Positions 1 to 8,550 of a stretch of 64,000 bases of DNA are shown here, one piece after another. The translations under genes and the position numbers were made by a program. The DNA is from Hyphomonas sp. (GTDB lineage Bacteria; Pseudomonadota; Alphaproteobacteria; Caulobacterales; Hyphomonadaceae), in the NCBI RefSeq assembly GCF_017792385.1, contig NZ_CP051230.1, positions 3,596,001 through 3,660,000 of the forward strand, in the 5' to 3' direction. Position 1 is the stretch's first letter. Each line of letters begins with the position of its first letter. The notes beneath the pieces were generated by a model. That model made no database searches. It saw nothing but the letters and a program-made list of their open reading frames with translations, and was not told where the DNA came from.

Positions 1-690
1 CGACGTGCCGTTCAGGTCGCAGCCCTCGCTGCACAGCCAGCTCACGAACGGCGCAACCGTTTCCGGCGCGAGCATGTCGTCGCCCTGCTCACCGCCAGCC
101 CCCTTTGTCATTTGCGTGAGCGCATACGGCAGCACGAGATTGCTGGTGCAGCCATGCCGGGCCTCCTCGATCGCCATGTTCAACGCGAACGCCTGGACGG
201 CCCCTTTCGAGGCGGCATAGGGCGAACGCCCACGTACGCCATACAGGCCCGCACTGGACGAGACATAAACCAGCCGGCCCGCGTCCGATTGCCGGATGGC
301 GGGCAGCGCCGCGCGGGTCAACCGGACCACGGATTCGAAATTGGTCGACATGACAGCAGCAAAATTCTCGGGCGACATCTCCTCGAAGCGTTTGGCGTCG
401 CCTGTGATGCCAGCATTGAAAACGACACCATCCAGCCGTCCATACGCGTCCAGCGCGGCGGAGACCATGGCGCCTGCCGCTTCCGGCGCGGTCACATCAC
501 TGGTTTCGGCAATGGCTACTCCACCGGCAGATTCAATGGCCGATACTACGTCCCGCGCGGAATCGGGTTGCCCGTCCCGGATCCGATTGTTCACGACAAC
601 CCGCACCCCGCGCCGGGCAAGGTCCATGGCGAATGCACGTCCCAGCCCCTTGCCTGCCCCGGTGATCAAAACGACCCGCGCATCACTCAT
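1..690 (-). CDS. SDR family oxidoreductase, (3R)-hydroxyacyl-CoA dehydrogenase-like (3' end outside window)
   Basis: This is an NAD(P)-dependent short-chain dehydrogenase, probably cytoplasmic. Visible motifs are the Rossmann glycine motif TGAGKGLG near residue 10, an NAG motif near residue 90, and the catalytic Ser and YxxxK in SPYAASK near residue 155. The start GAGKGLGRAFAMDLARRG resembles the dehydrogenase half of type-2 multifunctional beta-oxidation enzymes, so a 3-hydroxyacyl-CoA substrate is a reasonable guess. Its ATG overlaps the stop of the upstream thiolase gene (ATGA), which indicates one operon and translational coupling. The protein runs off the left edge after 230 residues, so only a short C-terminal part is missing. 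The SDR family call is secure; the substrate is inferred from the thiolase partner. Confidence 0.88.
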   Translation of the reverse strand, partial: MSDARVVLITGAGKGLGRAFAMDLARRGVRVVVNNRIRDGQPDSARDVVSAIESAGGVAIAETSDVTAPEAAGAMVSAALDAYGRLDGVVFNAGITGDAKRFEEMSPENFAAVMSTNFESVVRLTRAALPAIRQSDAGRLVYVSSSAGLYGVRGRSPYAASKGAVQAFALNMAIEEARHGCTSNLVLPYALTQMTKGAGGEQGDDMLAPETVAPFVSWLCSEGCDLNGTS

Positions 691-1931
691 GCCGGCGCAC
701 CTCCCTTGTTTCTGTCTGCGCCCTGGACCCGCTCAATGATCATAGCGCTGCCAATGCCGCCGCCGGCCAGCGTGACGACCAGCCCGAATTGACCGTCTCG
801 GCGTTCCAGTTCGTGCAGGAGCGTGGTCGTCAGGATCGCACCCGTCGCCCCCATGGGATGACCCATGGCCAGATGGCCGCCATTGACGTTCACCTTGTCC
901 ATGTCGGGCGCATAGTCCCGCTCGAATGCGAGCGGGGGGGCCGCAAAGGCTTCCATATACTCGATGAGGTCCAGATCCCCGATCGTCAGGCCGGCTGTCT
1001 GCAGGCATTTCTCCATCGCCAGACTGCCGGCCTCGAACTGGTCGACCGGGTGGCAAGTGGCCTCGGCAAAGGCGCGGATTCGAGCCCGTGGAACCAGGCC
1101 CGCTGCCGCGCCTGCCGCCGCATTCCCCAACAAGACAAGGGCCGCCCCATCGGACATGCCCGGCGTGTTGGAGACAGAGTGCACATAGTCGATGCCGTCC
1201 AGATCCGGGTGCCGGGCGAGCATCATTTCATCGGCCGCACCACGCCCCAGCTCGCGAAATGCCGGCCGTCGCCGCTCGAGATCAGCCAGCGTCAGATCGT
1301 CTCGTATCCATTCATCGCGTGCGCAAATCGTGTCATCCTGTTTCACGCGGACCGCAACAACGCCCGTATCATACCGTCCATCCGACCAGGCGGCCGCCGC
1401 CCGCTGGTGAGAGCGAAGCGTCACGGCGTCGAGGTCCGCTTTCGAAAACCCCTTCCGGGAGGCGAGCAATTCGGCCCCGAGAATCGGCGCCAGCCAGCCG
1501 AGGCGGCGCGCGATTTCCGCATCGGTATAGACCGGTGCCGCATCCGCCAGAAACGCAACCTTCGACAACATCTCGACACCGCCCGCCAGCATCAGGCCGC
1601 CCTCTCCCGCCCTGATCGCGAGCGATGTGTCGCCAATGGCGGACAGGCCGGAAACGCAGTAATTGTTCAGTGTACGCGTCGCAACGTCCCCCAGCAGGCC
1701 CGCGCGCGCCTTGGCGAGATGCGCCATGTGTCCGCCCTGGGCTCCAACCTGCCCGACACAGCCAAGCACCATGCGGGTTACCAGCGAGGACAGGTCCGCG
1801 CCGGTGCGGGAAGCGATCTCGTCAATGAGGAGCGCGACGAGATCTTCCGGGGCGAATGCGTGCAGACCGCCATCCGGCCGCCCCTTGGCACGGGGTGTGC
1901 GCACCGCTTCGAAAATGTAGGATTCGGTCAT
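687..1931 (-). CDS. Thiolase family protein with altered catalytic residues
   Basis: A 414-residue thiolase-superfamily protein, normally catalysing acyl-CoA thiolysis or Claisen condensation. The nucleophilic Cys is present in NNYCVSGL (about C92) and the catalytic His in GHPMGATGA (about H358). The usual NEAFA motif reads MEAFA (M326), and the second catalytic Cys of the C-terminal CxGGG motif is Ala (LAGGGIG, A389). The spacing matches biosynthetic thiolases, so these are true substitutions and not misalignment. The start at 1931 was chosen because MTESYIFEAVRTP begins the conserved fold; an in-frame upstream ATG at 2027 adds only unconserved residues. It is coupled to the downstream SDR. 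The chemistry may be limited to one half-reaction or differ from thiolysis. Confidence 0.87.
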   Translation of the reverse strand: MTESYIFEAVRTPRAKGRPDGGLHAFAPEDLVALLIDEIASRTGADLSSLVTRMVLGCVGQVGAQGGHMAHLAKARAGLLGDVATRTLNNYCVSGLSAIGDTSLAIRAGEGGLMLAGGVEMLSKVAFLADAAPVYTDAEIARRLGWLAPILGAELLASRKGFSKADLDAVTLRSHQRAAAAWSDGRYDTGVVAVRVKQDDTICARDEWIRDDLTLADLERRRPAFRELGRGAADEMMLARHPDLDGIDYVHSVSNTPGMSDGAALVLLGNAAAGAAAGLVPRARIRAFAEATCHPVDQFEAGSLAMEKCLQTAGLTIGDLDLIEYMEAFAAPPLAFERDYAPDMDKVNVNGGHLAMGHPMGATGAILTTTLLHELERRDGQFGLVVTLAGGGIGSAMIIERVQGADRNKGGAPA

Positions 1932-2172
1932 CACTGTCTCCGCGTGGCCGCGTCGCCGACCACGACCCGCCATTAACTTGCTTATTGATACCGATAGCGC
2001 AGGAGAAGCACAGTTTTCAACCGCCAAGTTCGACTTTCCGACTGAATGCGCAACCCATACGTGAGGATCACAAAGGGTTGGTTTTTTATTGCAAGTCTAT
2101 TTTCTGTCCCCTAGAAATCGCGGAGACTGATAGCCGGAAAACAACAAGATACGTGCAGGAGGGGAAACGTCC

Positions 2173-2973
2173 ATGTTCCAGATCATACTCATCAATTTCG
2201 CCATATCATTGCTCGCCTTCATCAGCCTCTGGGCAGTGAGTGTGAAGATCCGCAATGCGAGCATTGTGGACATCTTCTGGGGCCCCGCCTGCGCCCTGCC
2301 TGCCCTGACAACCTGGTTGCAAATGGAGACACATTCCCTACGCGCGACCCTCCTCACAGGCCTGGTGCTGCTTTGGGGCGCCCGGCTCGGCCTGTATCTC
2401 GGCATTCGCAATGTCGGCCATGGCGAGGATTTCCGCTATGTGCGCATGCGGGAGAAGGCCGGGGGCGACAAGCCCTTCGTCATGCACAGCCTGACCCATG
2501 TGTTCATTATGCAATGCTGCATCTCTTTCTTTGTTTCACTGCCCGTGCAGGTCGGCCAATTCGGCACATCACCCTGGCTTGTCTTTCCGGATGGCGCCCT
2601 TGGCTTCCTTGCCTGGCTGGGCGTCGCCATCTTTGTCATTGGCCTGATGTTTGAGGCCGTGGGTGACCAGCAACTTCGCCGGTTCAAGGCTGACCCGACC
2701 AACAAGGGCAAGCTCATGGATCGTGGCCTCTGGGCATGGACGCGTCATCCCAACTATTTCGGAGACGCTGCCGTGTGGACCGGACTGACGCTGATCGCGC
2801 TGGAAAGCCAATGGGGCGTGCTGACAATTCTCAGCCCGCTGTTGATGATCCATTTCCTCTATAACCTGTCCGGGAAGGCCTTGCTGGAGCGCTCAATGTC
2901 GCGTCGCTATCCGGACTATGAGGATTACAAGCGGAGGGTCAGCGGCTTTCTTCCCCGGCCGCCTGCACGCTGA
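2173..2973 (+). CDS. DUF1295 family integral membrane protein
   Basis: A 266-residue polytopic inner-membrane protein of the DUF1295 family, related to steroid 5-alpha-reductases and isoprenylcysteine methyltransferases. Hydrophobic segments lie at about residues 1-25, 30-50, 60-80, 110-130 and 145-170. The family signature is clear near the C-terminus: GLWAWTRHPNYFGD, followed by LLMIHFLYNLSGKALLE and a RYPDYEDYKRR tail. RHPNYFGD is the cofactor-binding signature of the superfamily. A good ribosome site (AGGAGGGG) lies seven to eight bases before the ATG. It is divergent from the thiolase operon and convergent with the ligase gene. The substrate is unknown; reduction of an isoprenoid or steroid-like lipid is possible but unproven. 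Confidence 0.85.
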   Translation: MFQIILINFAISLLAFISLWAVSVKIRNASIVDIFWGPACALPALTTWLQMETHSLRATLLTGLVLLWGARLGLYLGIRNVGHGEDFRYVRMREKAGGDKPFVMHSLTHVFIMQCCISFFVSLPVQVGQFGTSPWLVFPDGALGFLAWLGVAIFVIGLMFEAVGDQQLRRFKADPTNKGKLMDRGLWAWTRHPNYFGDAAVWTGLTLIALESQWGVLTILSPLLMIHFLYNLSGKALLERSMSRRYPDYEDYKRRVSGFLPRPPAR

Positions 2974-2978
2974 GAAAA

Positions 2979-3005
2979 CGGGACCGGTCAGCCCGACCGG
3001 TCCCG
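2979..3005. terminator. Bidirectional hairpin terminator between convergent genes
   Basis: A perfect 11-bp inverted repeat (CGGGACCGGTC / GACCGGTCCCG) with a 5-nt loop sits exactly between the stops of two convergent genes. AAAA precedes the hairpin on the plus strand, giving a short U-tract in the minus direction. Position and structure fit a shared terminator. Confidence 0.75.
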
Positions 3006-3011
3006 GTACGT

Positions 3012-4811
3012 TCAGAAGCTGAGCACGCCTTCCGGCACAGGGTCCGAATAGAGCCACTCCACAGTTTCCTTGCGCCGCCGAATGGCAAGCGACTGATTGA
3101 TCGATCCCTTGTCCGACACCTCCCCCGCAGCCATGTCCGGCGGATCCGTCAGGAAAGCAAAGCGGCAGACTTTCTCGCTGGATCCCTTGGCCGAGGCATT
3201 GTGGCGGCTGATGGCGGCAGCGAGGTCTTCCGGTGACGCCTTCAGGCCTTCCGCACTTGGCCAGGCAAGAATGCCGATCCGGTCATATCCCTCGCCGCAA
3301 ACAAGCGCGTCGGCCACGTAGGGAGCCAGATCCCTGACGAAGTTTGCGCGCAGCGAACCACCCGTCACCCAGGTGCCGGTGCTCAGCTTGAAGTCCTCGG
3401 ACAGGCGGCCACCAAACAGCAGGCCCTTTGTCAGATCATCCGGATCCGCAAGTTCGGCAGCGTCTCCGATGCTGTAAAATCCTTTCTCATCGAATGACTT
3501 GGCTGCGGCATCCGGCTGGCGCAGATATCCCTGCATCACACAAGGCCCCTTCATGCGCAACTCGTACCGGTCACCCATCGGCACGAGCTTCAGGGTCACG
3601 CCCGAGAGCGGCAACCCTATGCCCACCCGGTCGGTTTCAAAATAGATGAACATGCAGCCGGAAGTGGTCTCTGTTGCGCCGTATCCTGAAGAAATCAAAA
3701 TTCGATTCCCGGTTGCCGCGATGGCCAGCGCCTGCAACCGGTCATGAATCGGCTGTGGCAGCCCCGCGCCGCCGAAGACCAGCACCTGCATGTTCGCAAA
3801 GAAATGATCCCGCAGGGCTTCGTCCTGCTCCATCGCCTCCACCAGCATGGCATAGCCGACGGGAACGCTGGTAAATGTGGTCAGTTCCAGATCTCGGATG
3901 TTCCGCAGTGTCGCTTCGAAACGCCCCGGCATGGGGCGCCCTTCGTCCACATGATAGGATCCCCCTACCAAAGCCGCGGCGATTGAGACGTACAGTCCGG
4001 ATACATGGCTCCAGGGCAGCCATTCAAGGATCGTCCTGTCCCACGTCCCGGTGTCCTTCATGGCCCACCAGCTTTGTGAGACACAGACCATCATCATCTC
4101 ATGGGTCTGGATCACGGCCTTTGGCATGCCGGTCGACCCGGATGTCAGCATGTAGGCCGCATGGGTCTCAGGCCGAATGGTGTCGATTGCGGCATCGACC
4201 GCATCTGTCACCGGCGTGGTGCAGATGTCTTCGAAGGCGGCAGCCACACCTTCGCTGTCCGATGCCTTGCGGGAAACGATCCTGGCGTCCGGCAAGCAGA
4301 CCCGCGCCGCCTCCAAATGCACACTCCCTTCGGCGAACACGAAACCGGGGCGCACGATTCCGGCAGCGTGCCGCAAGCGCGCATAATCATTGCTCGCCCC
4401 CAAGAGCGCATAATTTTCACTGACCGGCGCAATCGGGATCCCCGCGAATAGGGCAGCGAATCGCATCGTGGCGTGCGCGATGGAGTTTCCAGACACGATC
4501 ATCAGCGGTGTGTCCGTTGTCGCGCCTGCATCCAGAAGCCATTGTGCGCAGCCCCGCACATCGCGGACAAACTCGGCATAGGATTTCCGGAGCCACACTC
4601 CGTTTGCATCGCGTTCGGCCATGGCGACCCGGTCCGGCCATGTCGCCGCCGCCTGCATCAGGCCCGCCGGAACATTCGGAGCGATCAGTTCCAGTTCGGC
4701 CCGCGTGGACACGAGCAGGCTGCCATCGTCGCGCCGCTCCACATCCAGGTCGACCTTGGGGAAAGGCACTTTTCGAAAGGCCGGACTGGCTGGTTTACTC
4801 GTGGTCAACAT
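3012..4811 (-). CDS. Feruloyl-CoA synthase-like AMP-dependent acid-CoA ligase
   Basis: A 599-residue ANL-superfamily ligase that should activate a carboxylic acid as an acyl-adenylate and then as a CoA thioester. The P-loop-like motif YMLTSGSTGMPKAVIQTH lies near residues 215-232, the adenylate-binding motif SSGYGATETTS near 375, and a GRLSEDFKLSTGTW segment near 470. The last is typical of feruloyl-CoA synthases, which lack the common DRxKD motif of other ligases. Overall length and architecture match feruloyl-CoA synthase. No feruloyl-CoA hydratase-lyase or vanillin dehydrogenase gene is beside it, so the true substrate may be another aryl or long acid. It is divergent from the SDR/oxygenase operon, suggesting shared control from the 175-bp gap. 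Confidence 0.85.
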   Translation of the reverse strand: MLTTSKPASPAFRKVPFPKVDLDVERRDDGSLLVSTRAELELIAPNVPAGLMQAAATWPDRVAMAERDANGVWLRKSYAEFVRDVRGCAQWLLDAGATTDTPLMIVSGNSIAHATMRFAALFAGIPIAPVSENYALLGASNDYARLRHAAGIVRPGFVFAEGSVHLEAARVCLPDARIVSRKASDSEGVAAAFEDICTTPVTDAVDAAIDTIRPETHAAYMLTSGSTGMPKAVIQTHEMMMVCVSQSWWAMKDTGTWDRTILEWLPWSHVSGLYVSIAAALVGGSYHVDEGRPMPGRFEATLRNIRDLELTTFTSVPVGYAMLVEAMEQDEALRDHFFANMQVLVFGGAGLPQPIHDRLQALAIAATGNRILISSGYGATETTSGCMFIYFETDRVGIGLPLSGVTLKLVPMGDRYELRMKGPCVMQGYLRQPDAAAKSFDEKGFYSIGDAAELADPDDLTKGLLFGGRLSEDFKLSTGTWVTGGSLRANFVRDLAPYVADALVCGEGYDRIGILAWPSAEGLKASPEDLAAAISRHNASAKGSSEKVCRFAFLTDPPDMAAGEVSDKGSINQSLAIRRRKETVEWLYSDPVPEGVLSF

Positions 4812-4986
4812 GGGTCCTCCGCTTGAATCTCACTACTGAGTATGTTTTTACAATTGACTATAACAGGACGGTCTGATCCAATCAAAGTCAACAGGGAACA
4901 GACGCCGCTCCTGCAATGGCGTCGGAAATCGCCAAGACAGCCAACGCCCATGAGCGTGACGCTGGCGAGATGAGAAAGGAAACGCA

Positions 4987-5727
4987 ATGAAGGTTGAAGG
5001 CTGCACGGCCCTGGTCACCGGCGGAAATCGCGGCATCGGGCAAGGCTTTGTCGAAGAGCTTGTCGATGCCGGCGCCCGCAAGGTCTATGTCGGATCACGC
5101 AATCCCGACGATATTCCGGACACCTATGCCGACTATGGTGACAAGATCGAAGTGCTTCAGCTGGACATCAGCAATCCGGACCAGGTGGCCGCTGCAGCTG
5201 CGAAGGCTCAGGACGTTACCCTGCTGGTGAACAATGCCGGCGTGTTCAACATGACTACGCTGATGACGGCACCAACCATGGACGACATGCGATCCGAAAT
5301 GGAGGTGAACTTCTTCGGCACAATGTCGATGTGCCGGGCGTTCGCGCCAATCATCGAGCAGAATGGCGGGGGCGCGATCGTGAACGTTCTCTCTGCCGGC
5401 GGCATTGTCGCGGTTCCGAACATGGGCGGATACAGTCCGTCAAAGTTTGCGATGCGGGCGGCGTCCGACTGCATGCGCGCAGAGCTCCGCCATCGGAATA
5501 TTCATGTGGCAGCCCTGATCGTGGGATCGGTCAAGACACGCATGGCCGCTCACATCAAGAACATGAAGCAGGCCCTGCCCCGCGATATCGGCAAGGCAGG
5601 CATCTTCGCCGTGGAAAACAACATCAACGAACATGATACCGATCCGCACGCCGTATCGGTTCGCGCCTTCCTGGCCCGGGACCCTCATGGCCTGGCCGAA
5701 TCCATGGCGCAGCGCGTCGCCCAATAG
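4987..5727 (+). CDS. SDR family oxidoreductase
   Basis: A 246-residue classical short-chain dehydrogenase. It shows TGGNRGIGQGF for cofactor binding near residue 11, NNAGVF near residue 82, and a catalytic Ser plus YSPSK near residues 138-156. GSRNPDDIP after the second strand hints at the cofactor-specificity loop. The gene is followed after 21 bp by the carotenoid oxygenase gene, so the two are probably co-transcribed. A likely role is oxidation or reduction of an alcohol or aldehyde made or used by that oxygenase. The family is certain, the substrate is not. Confidence 0.88.
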   Translation: MKVEGCTALVTGGNRGIGQGFVEELVDAGARKVYVGSRNPDDIPDTYADYGDKIEVLQLDISNPDQVAAAAAKAQDVTLLVNNAGVFNMTTLMTAPTMDDMRSEMEVNFFGTMSMCRAFAPIIEQNGGGAIVNVLSAGGIVAVPNMGGYSPSKFAMRAASDCMRAELRHRNIHVAALIVGSVKTRMAAHIKNMKQALPRDIGKAGIFAVENNINEHDTDPHAVSVRAFLARDPHGLAESMAQRVAQ

Positions 5728-5748
5728 ACCCCAGACCGGAATCCTCCC

Positions 5749-7218
5749 ATGACAATTCTTTACAAGAACGAGATCGATTTCAGAATTCCGCCGAACGAGC
5801 ATCCCTATCTCAATGGCGCCTGGACCCCGTGCCGCGAGGAAGTGGACGCAGTTGACATGGAAGTCATCGGAGAGATTCCGAAGGATATTTCCGGCATCTA
5901 TGTCCGCAATACCGAAAACCCTGTCCATGAAGCCATCGGGATCTACCATCCTTTCGACGGGGACGGCATGGTTCACGCCATGTCCTTCCACAATGGGCAG
6001 GCGAAATACTCCAACCGGTTCGTTCGGACCAAAGGCCTGCAGGCAGAGACCGAGGCCGGGCATGCCCTTTGGGCCGGTATCGCTGCCAACCCTGCAAAAT
6101 CCGAACGCGAAGGCTGGGGCGCCCGAGGCCGCATGAAGGATGCCTCCTCGACGGATGTCGTGGTTCATGGCGGCAACATCCTGTCCACCTTCTACATGTG
6201 TGGTGAAGGATACATCCTCGACCCGGAAACACTGGACACCACCGGCACCGCTCACTGGGTGCCGAAGGAAGGCATATCGGCTCACCCGAAAGTCGACCTT
6301 GCCACCGGAGACCTGCTCTTCTTCAATTATGGCAAGGAAGCACCGTACATGCATTATGGCGTGGTCGGAGCAGACCAGACGCTAAAGCACTACATTCCCA
6401 TCGAACTGCCGGGCGCGCGCCTGCCGCACGACATGGCCTTCACGAAGAATTACTCGATCCTGGTCGACCTGCCGCTGTTCTGGGAGCCGAACCTGCTGAA
6501 GCAGGGCATTCACGCCAACCAGTATTATCCGGACATGCCGACCCGGTTCGCGATTGTGCCACGTTTCGGCAATCCGAGCGAAATCCGGTGGTTTGAAGCC
6601 GCGCCGACCTATGTGCTGCACTGGATGAACGCCTGGGAAGAAGGCAATGAGATCGTCCTCGACGGCTATTTCCAGGATGACCCTGACCCGGCCCCGCTCG
6701 ATGTGCCCGGCCTGGACAAGAAATTCGGCAAGATCCTCGCCAATATCGACGAGCATTCGTTCAAGCCGAAACTGCACCGCTGGCGGTTCAATCTCGACAC
6801 CGGGAAGACAACGGAGGAACGCCTCGACGACCGGATCCTGGAATTCGGCTCCTTCAACCAGCACTATGCCGGCATCAAGTCACGCTATCTCTATTCGACG
6901 ACCACAAAACCTGGCTGGTTCCTGTTCAATGGCCTCGTCAAGCACGACATGGAGACCGGAGATTCCGATTCCTACATGCTGGAAGATGGCCGCTATGCCA
7001 GCGAGTCGCCCTTTGTCCCGCGCATCAATGCAAAATCCGAGGATGACGGGTATCTCGTCTCCTTCATCATCGACACCGTGAATGACCGGTCGGAATGCAT
7101 TCTCGTAGATGCGCAGAAGGTTTCAGCCGGCCCGGTCTGCCGCATCATCCTGCCGCACCGCATCTCGAGCGGAACGCATGCGACCTGGGCAAACCGGGAT
7201 GAACTGGTCACGGTATAA
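5749..7218 (+). CDS. Carotenoid oxygenase family protein (RPE65/lignostilbene dioxygenase-like)
   Basis: A 489-residue non-haem Fe(II) oxygenase that should cleave a carbon-carbon double bond with O2. The four iron-binding His are visible at about H179 (GISAHPK), H227 (LPHDMAFT), H291 (VLHWMNAWEEG) and H477 (SGTHATW). HPFDGDGMVHAMSF near residue 67 is the typical first-blade motif of the seven-bladed propeller. No signal peptide is present, so it is probably cytoplasmic. Bacterial members act on apocarotenoids, stilbenes or phenylpropenes; a neighbouring feruloyl-CoA-synthase-like gene makes a phenylpropanoid or stilbene plausible, but this is inference. It lies within a plus-strand operon with two SDR/thiolase neighbours. 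Confidence 0.9.
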   Translation: MTILYKNEIDFRIPPNEHPYLNGAWTPCREEVDAVDMEVIGEIPKDISGIYVRNTENPVHEAIGIYHPFDGDGMVHAMSFHNGQAKYSNRFVRTKGLQAETEAGHALWAGIAANPAKSEREGWGARGRMKDASSTDVVVHGGNILSTFYMCGEGYILDPETLDTTGTAHWVPKEGISAHPKVDLATGDLLFFNYGKEAPYMHYGVVGADQTLKHYIPIELPGARLPHDMAFTKNYSILVDLPLFWEPNLLKQGIHANQYYPDMPTRFAIVPRFGNPSEIRWFEAAPTYVLHWMNAWEEGNEIVLDGYFQDDPDPAPLDVPGLDKKFGKILANIDEHSFKPKLHRWRFNLDTGKTTEERLDDRILEFGSFNQHYAGIKSRYLYSTTTKPGWFLFNGLVKHDMETGDSDSYMLEDGRYASESPFVPRINAKSEDDGYLVSFIIDTVNDRSECILVDAQKVSAGPVCRIILPHRISSGTHATWANRDELVTV

Positions 7219-7272
7219 GGCACGATACAAGGAAGCAGCCTCGCGCTGACGCACACTAGAGGAAACGACCCC

Positions 7273-8508
7273 ATGACGGCACCAGTCTACATTCTCGGCG
7301 GAACGCAGAGCGATTTCTCTCTGAACTGGACCCGCGACAACAAGAGCCTGTTCGACCTGTTCTCCGACACCGTTCTGAGCGCGCTGGACAAGACAGGCCT
7401 CGAGCCAAAGGATGTCGAAGTCGGCCATGTCGGCAATTTCGTCGCCGAGCTTTTCACGGGGCAAGGCATGCTGGGCGGCTATTTCGGCCATGTCCATCCG
7501 GACTTTTCGGGCATGCCGGCCTCCCGTCATGAAGGCGCCTGCGCCTCTGGCTCGCTCGCCATTCTGGCAGCGATGGCAGATATCCAGAGCGGGCGCTACG
7601 ACCTTGCCTGCGTTGCCGGTATTGAGCTGATGCGGAACGTGCATGGTGATCAGGCCGCCAAGAATCTGGGCGCGGCAGCCTGGGTTGGGCGCGAGGCACA
7701 GGGCCGGAAATATCTCTGGCCCGCCATGTTCTCCGATCTCTGCGATGAATATGAGCGCCGCTACGGCCTGAACTATGATCACCTGATGGGCATTTCGAAA
7801 ATCAATTTCGAGAATGGCCGTCGCAACCCGAACTCGCAGGCCCGGAACTGGAAGTTCACGGACAAGAGTTTCACGGCAGATGACGACGCCAATCCCGTGA
7901 TCGATGGCTGGATGCGCCGCCAGGATTGCGGACAGGTCACCGATGGCGCCGCCGTCATATTCCTCGCTTCGGAAGCGCGCGCCCGGCAGTACGCCAGGGA
8001 ACGCGACATCGATATCGAGCAGCTTGCTGTCATCCGTGGCTGGGGGCACACGACCGCGCCGCTGATGATGGACACCAAGCTGGAAGAAAGCCGCGACCAG
8101 GACTATGTGCTGCCCTGGACGCGCAAGGCCATTACGGACGCCTATGCCCGCGCCGGCATATCCGGCGTGGAGGAGGTCGATGCGATCGAAACGCATGATT
8201 GTTTCTCGATCACGGAATACATGGCCATCGAGCATTTCGGGATCACGGCCCCGGGCGAAGCCTGGAAAGCCATCGAGGATGGTCGCATCGCCATGGACGG
8301 CTCCATTCCGGTCAATCCGTCGGGCGGCCTGATCGGTCTTGGTCACCCGGTCGGGGCGACCGGCGTCCGCATGATGCTGGATTCCTATCGTCAGGTGACG
8401 GATCAGGCAGGCGACACCCAGGTCGAAGGCGCACGTACCATGGCGACCTTCAATGTCGGCGGATCCGGCACGACCAATTGCTCCTTCGTGATCGGAACGG
8501 CCGAATAG
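7273..8508 (+). CDS. SCP2-type thiolase / acetyl-CoA acetyltransferase family protein
   Basis: A 411-residue thiolase of the SCP2/lipid-transfer branch. The nucleophile is in HEGACASGSLA (about residue 92), followed by THDCFSITEY near residue 315 and GLGHPVGATG near residue 358, all typical of this branch. It ends with FNVGGSGTTN, the usual SCP2-thiolase terminus that lacks the C-terminal Cys motif of classical thiolases. SCP2 thiolases often act on branched or bulky acyl-CoAs. The ATG follows AGAGGAAACGACCCC, a good ribosome site. It lies 54 bp after the oxygenase gene in the same direction, so it may complete breakdown of the cleavage product. Confidence 0.87.
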   Translation: MTAPVYILGGTQSDFSLNWTRDNKSLFDLFSDTVLSALDKTGLEPKDVEVGHVGNFVAELFTGQGMLGGYFGHVHPDFSGMPASRHEGACASGSLAILAAMADIQSGRYDLACVAGIELMRNVHGDQAAKNLGAAAWVGREAQGRKYLWPAMFSDLCDEYERRYGLNYDHLMGISKINFENGRRNPNSQARNWKFTDKSFTADDDANPVIDGWMRRQDCGQVTDGAAVIFLASEARARQYARERDIDIEQLAVIRGWGHTTAPLMMDTKLEESRDQDYVLPWTRKAITDAYARAGISGVEEVDAIETHDCFSITEYMAIEHFGITAPGEAWKAIEDGRIAMDGSIPVNPSGGLIGLGHPVGATGVRMMLDSYRQVTDQAGDTQVEGARTMATFNVGGSGTTNCSFVIGTAE

Positions 8509-8550
8509 GCCCACCCGCCCGACATTCATCTGGAAAGAAAGGTGGCCGCG

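Noticed and set aside
789..1976. A 395-codon open frame on the plus strand
   Set aside because: Antisense to the thiolase gene, with no domain recognised.
3012..4811. Assignment of the ligase as the true feruloyl-CoA synthase Fcs
   Set aside because: Sequence style fits, but the partner genes for vanillin formation are missing, so only a family-level name is given.
7123..8529. A 468-codon open frame on the minus strand
   Set aside because: It lies opposite the SCP2 thiolase, whose motifs are unambiguous on the plus strand.
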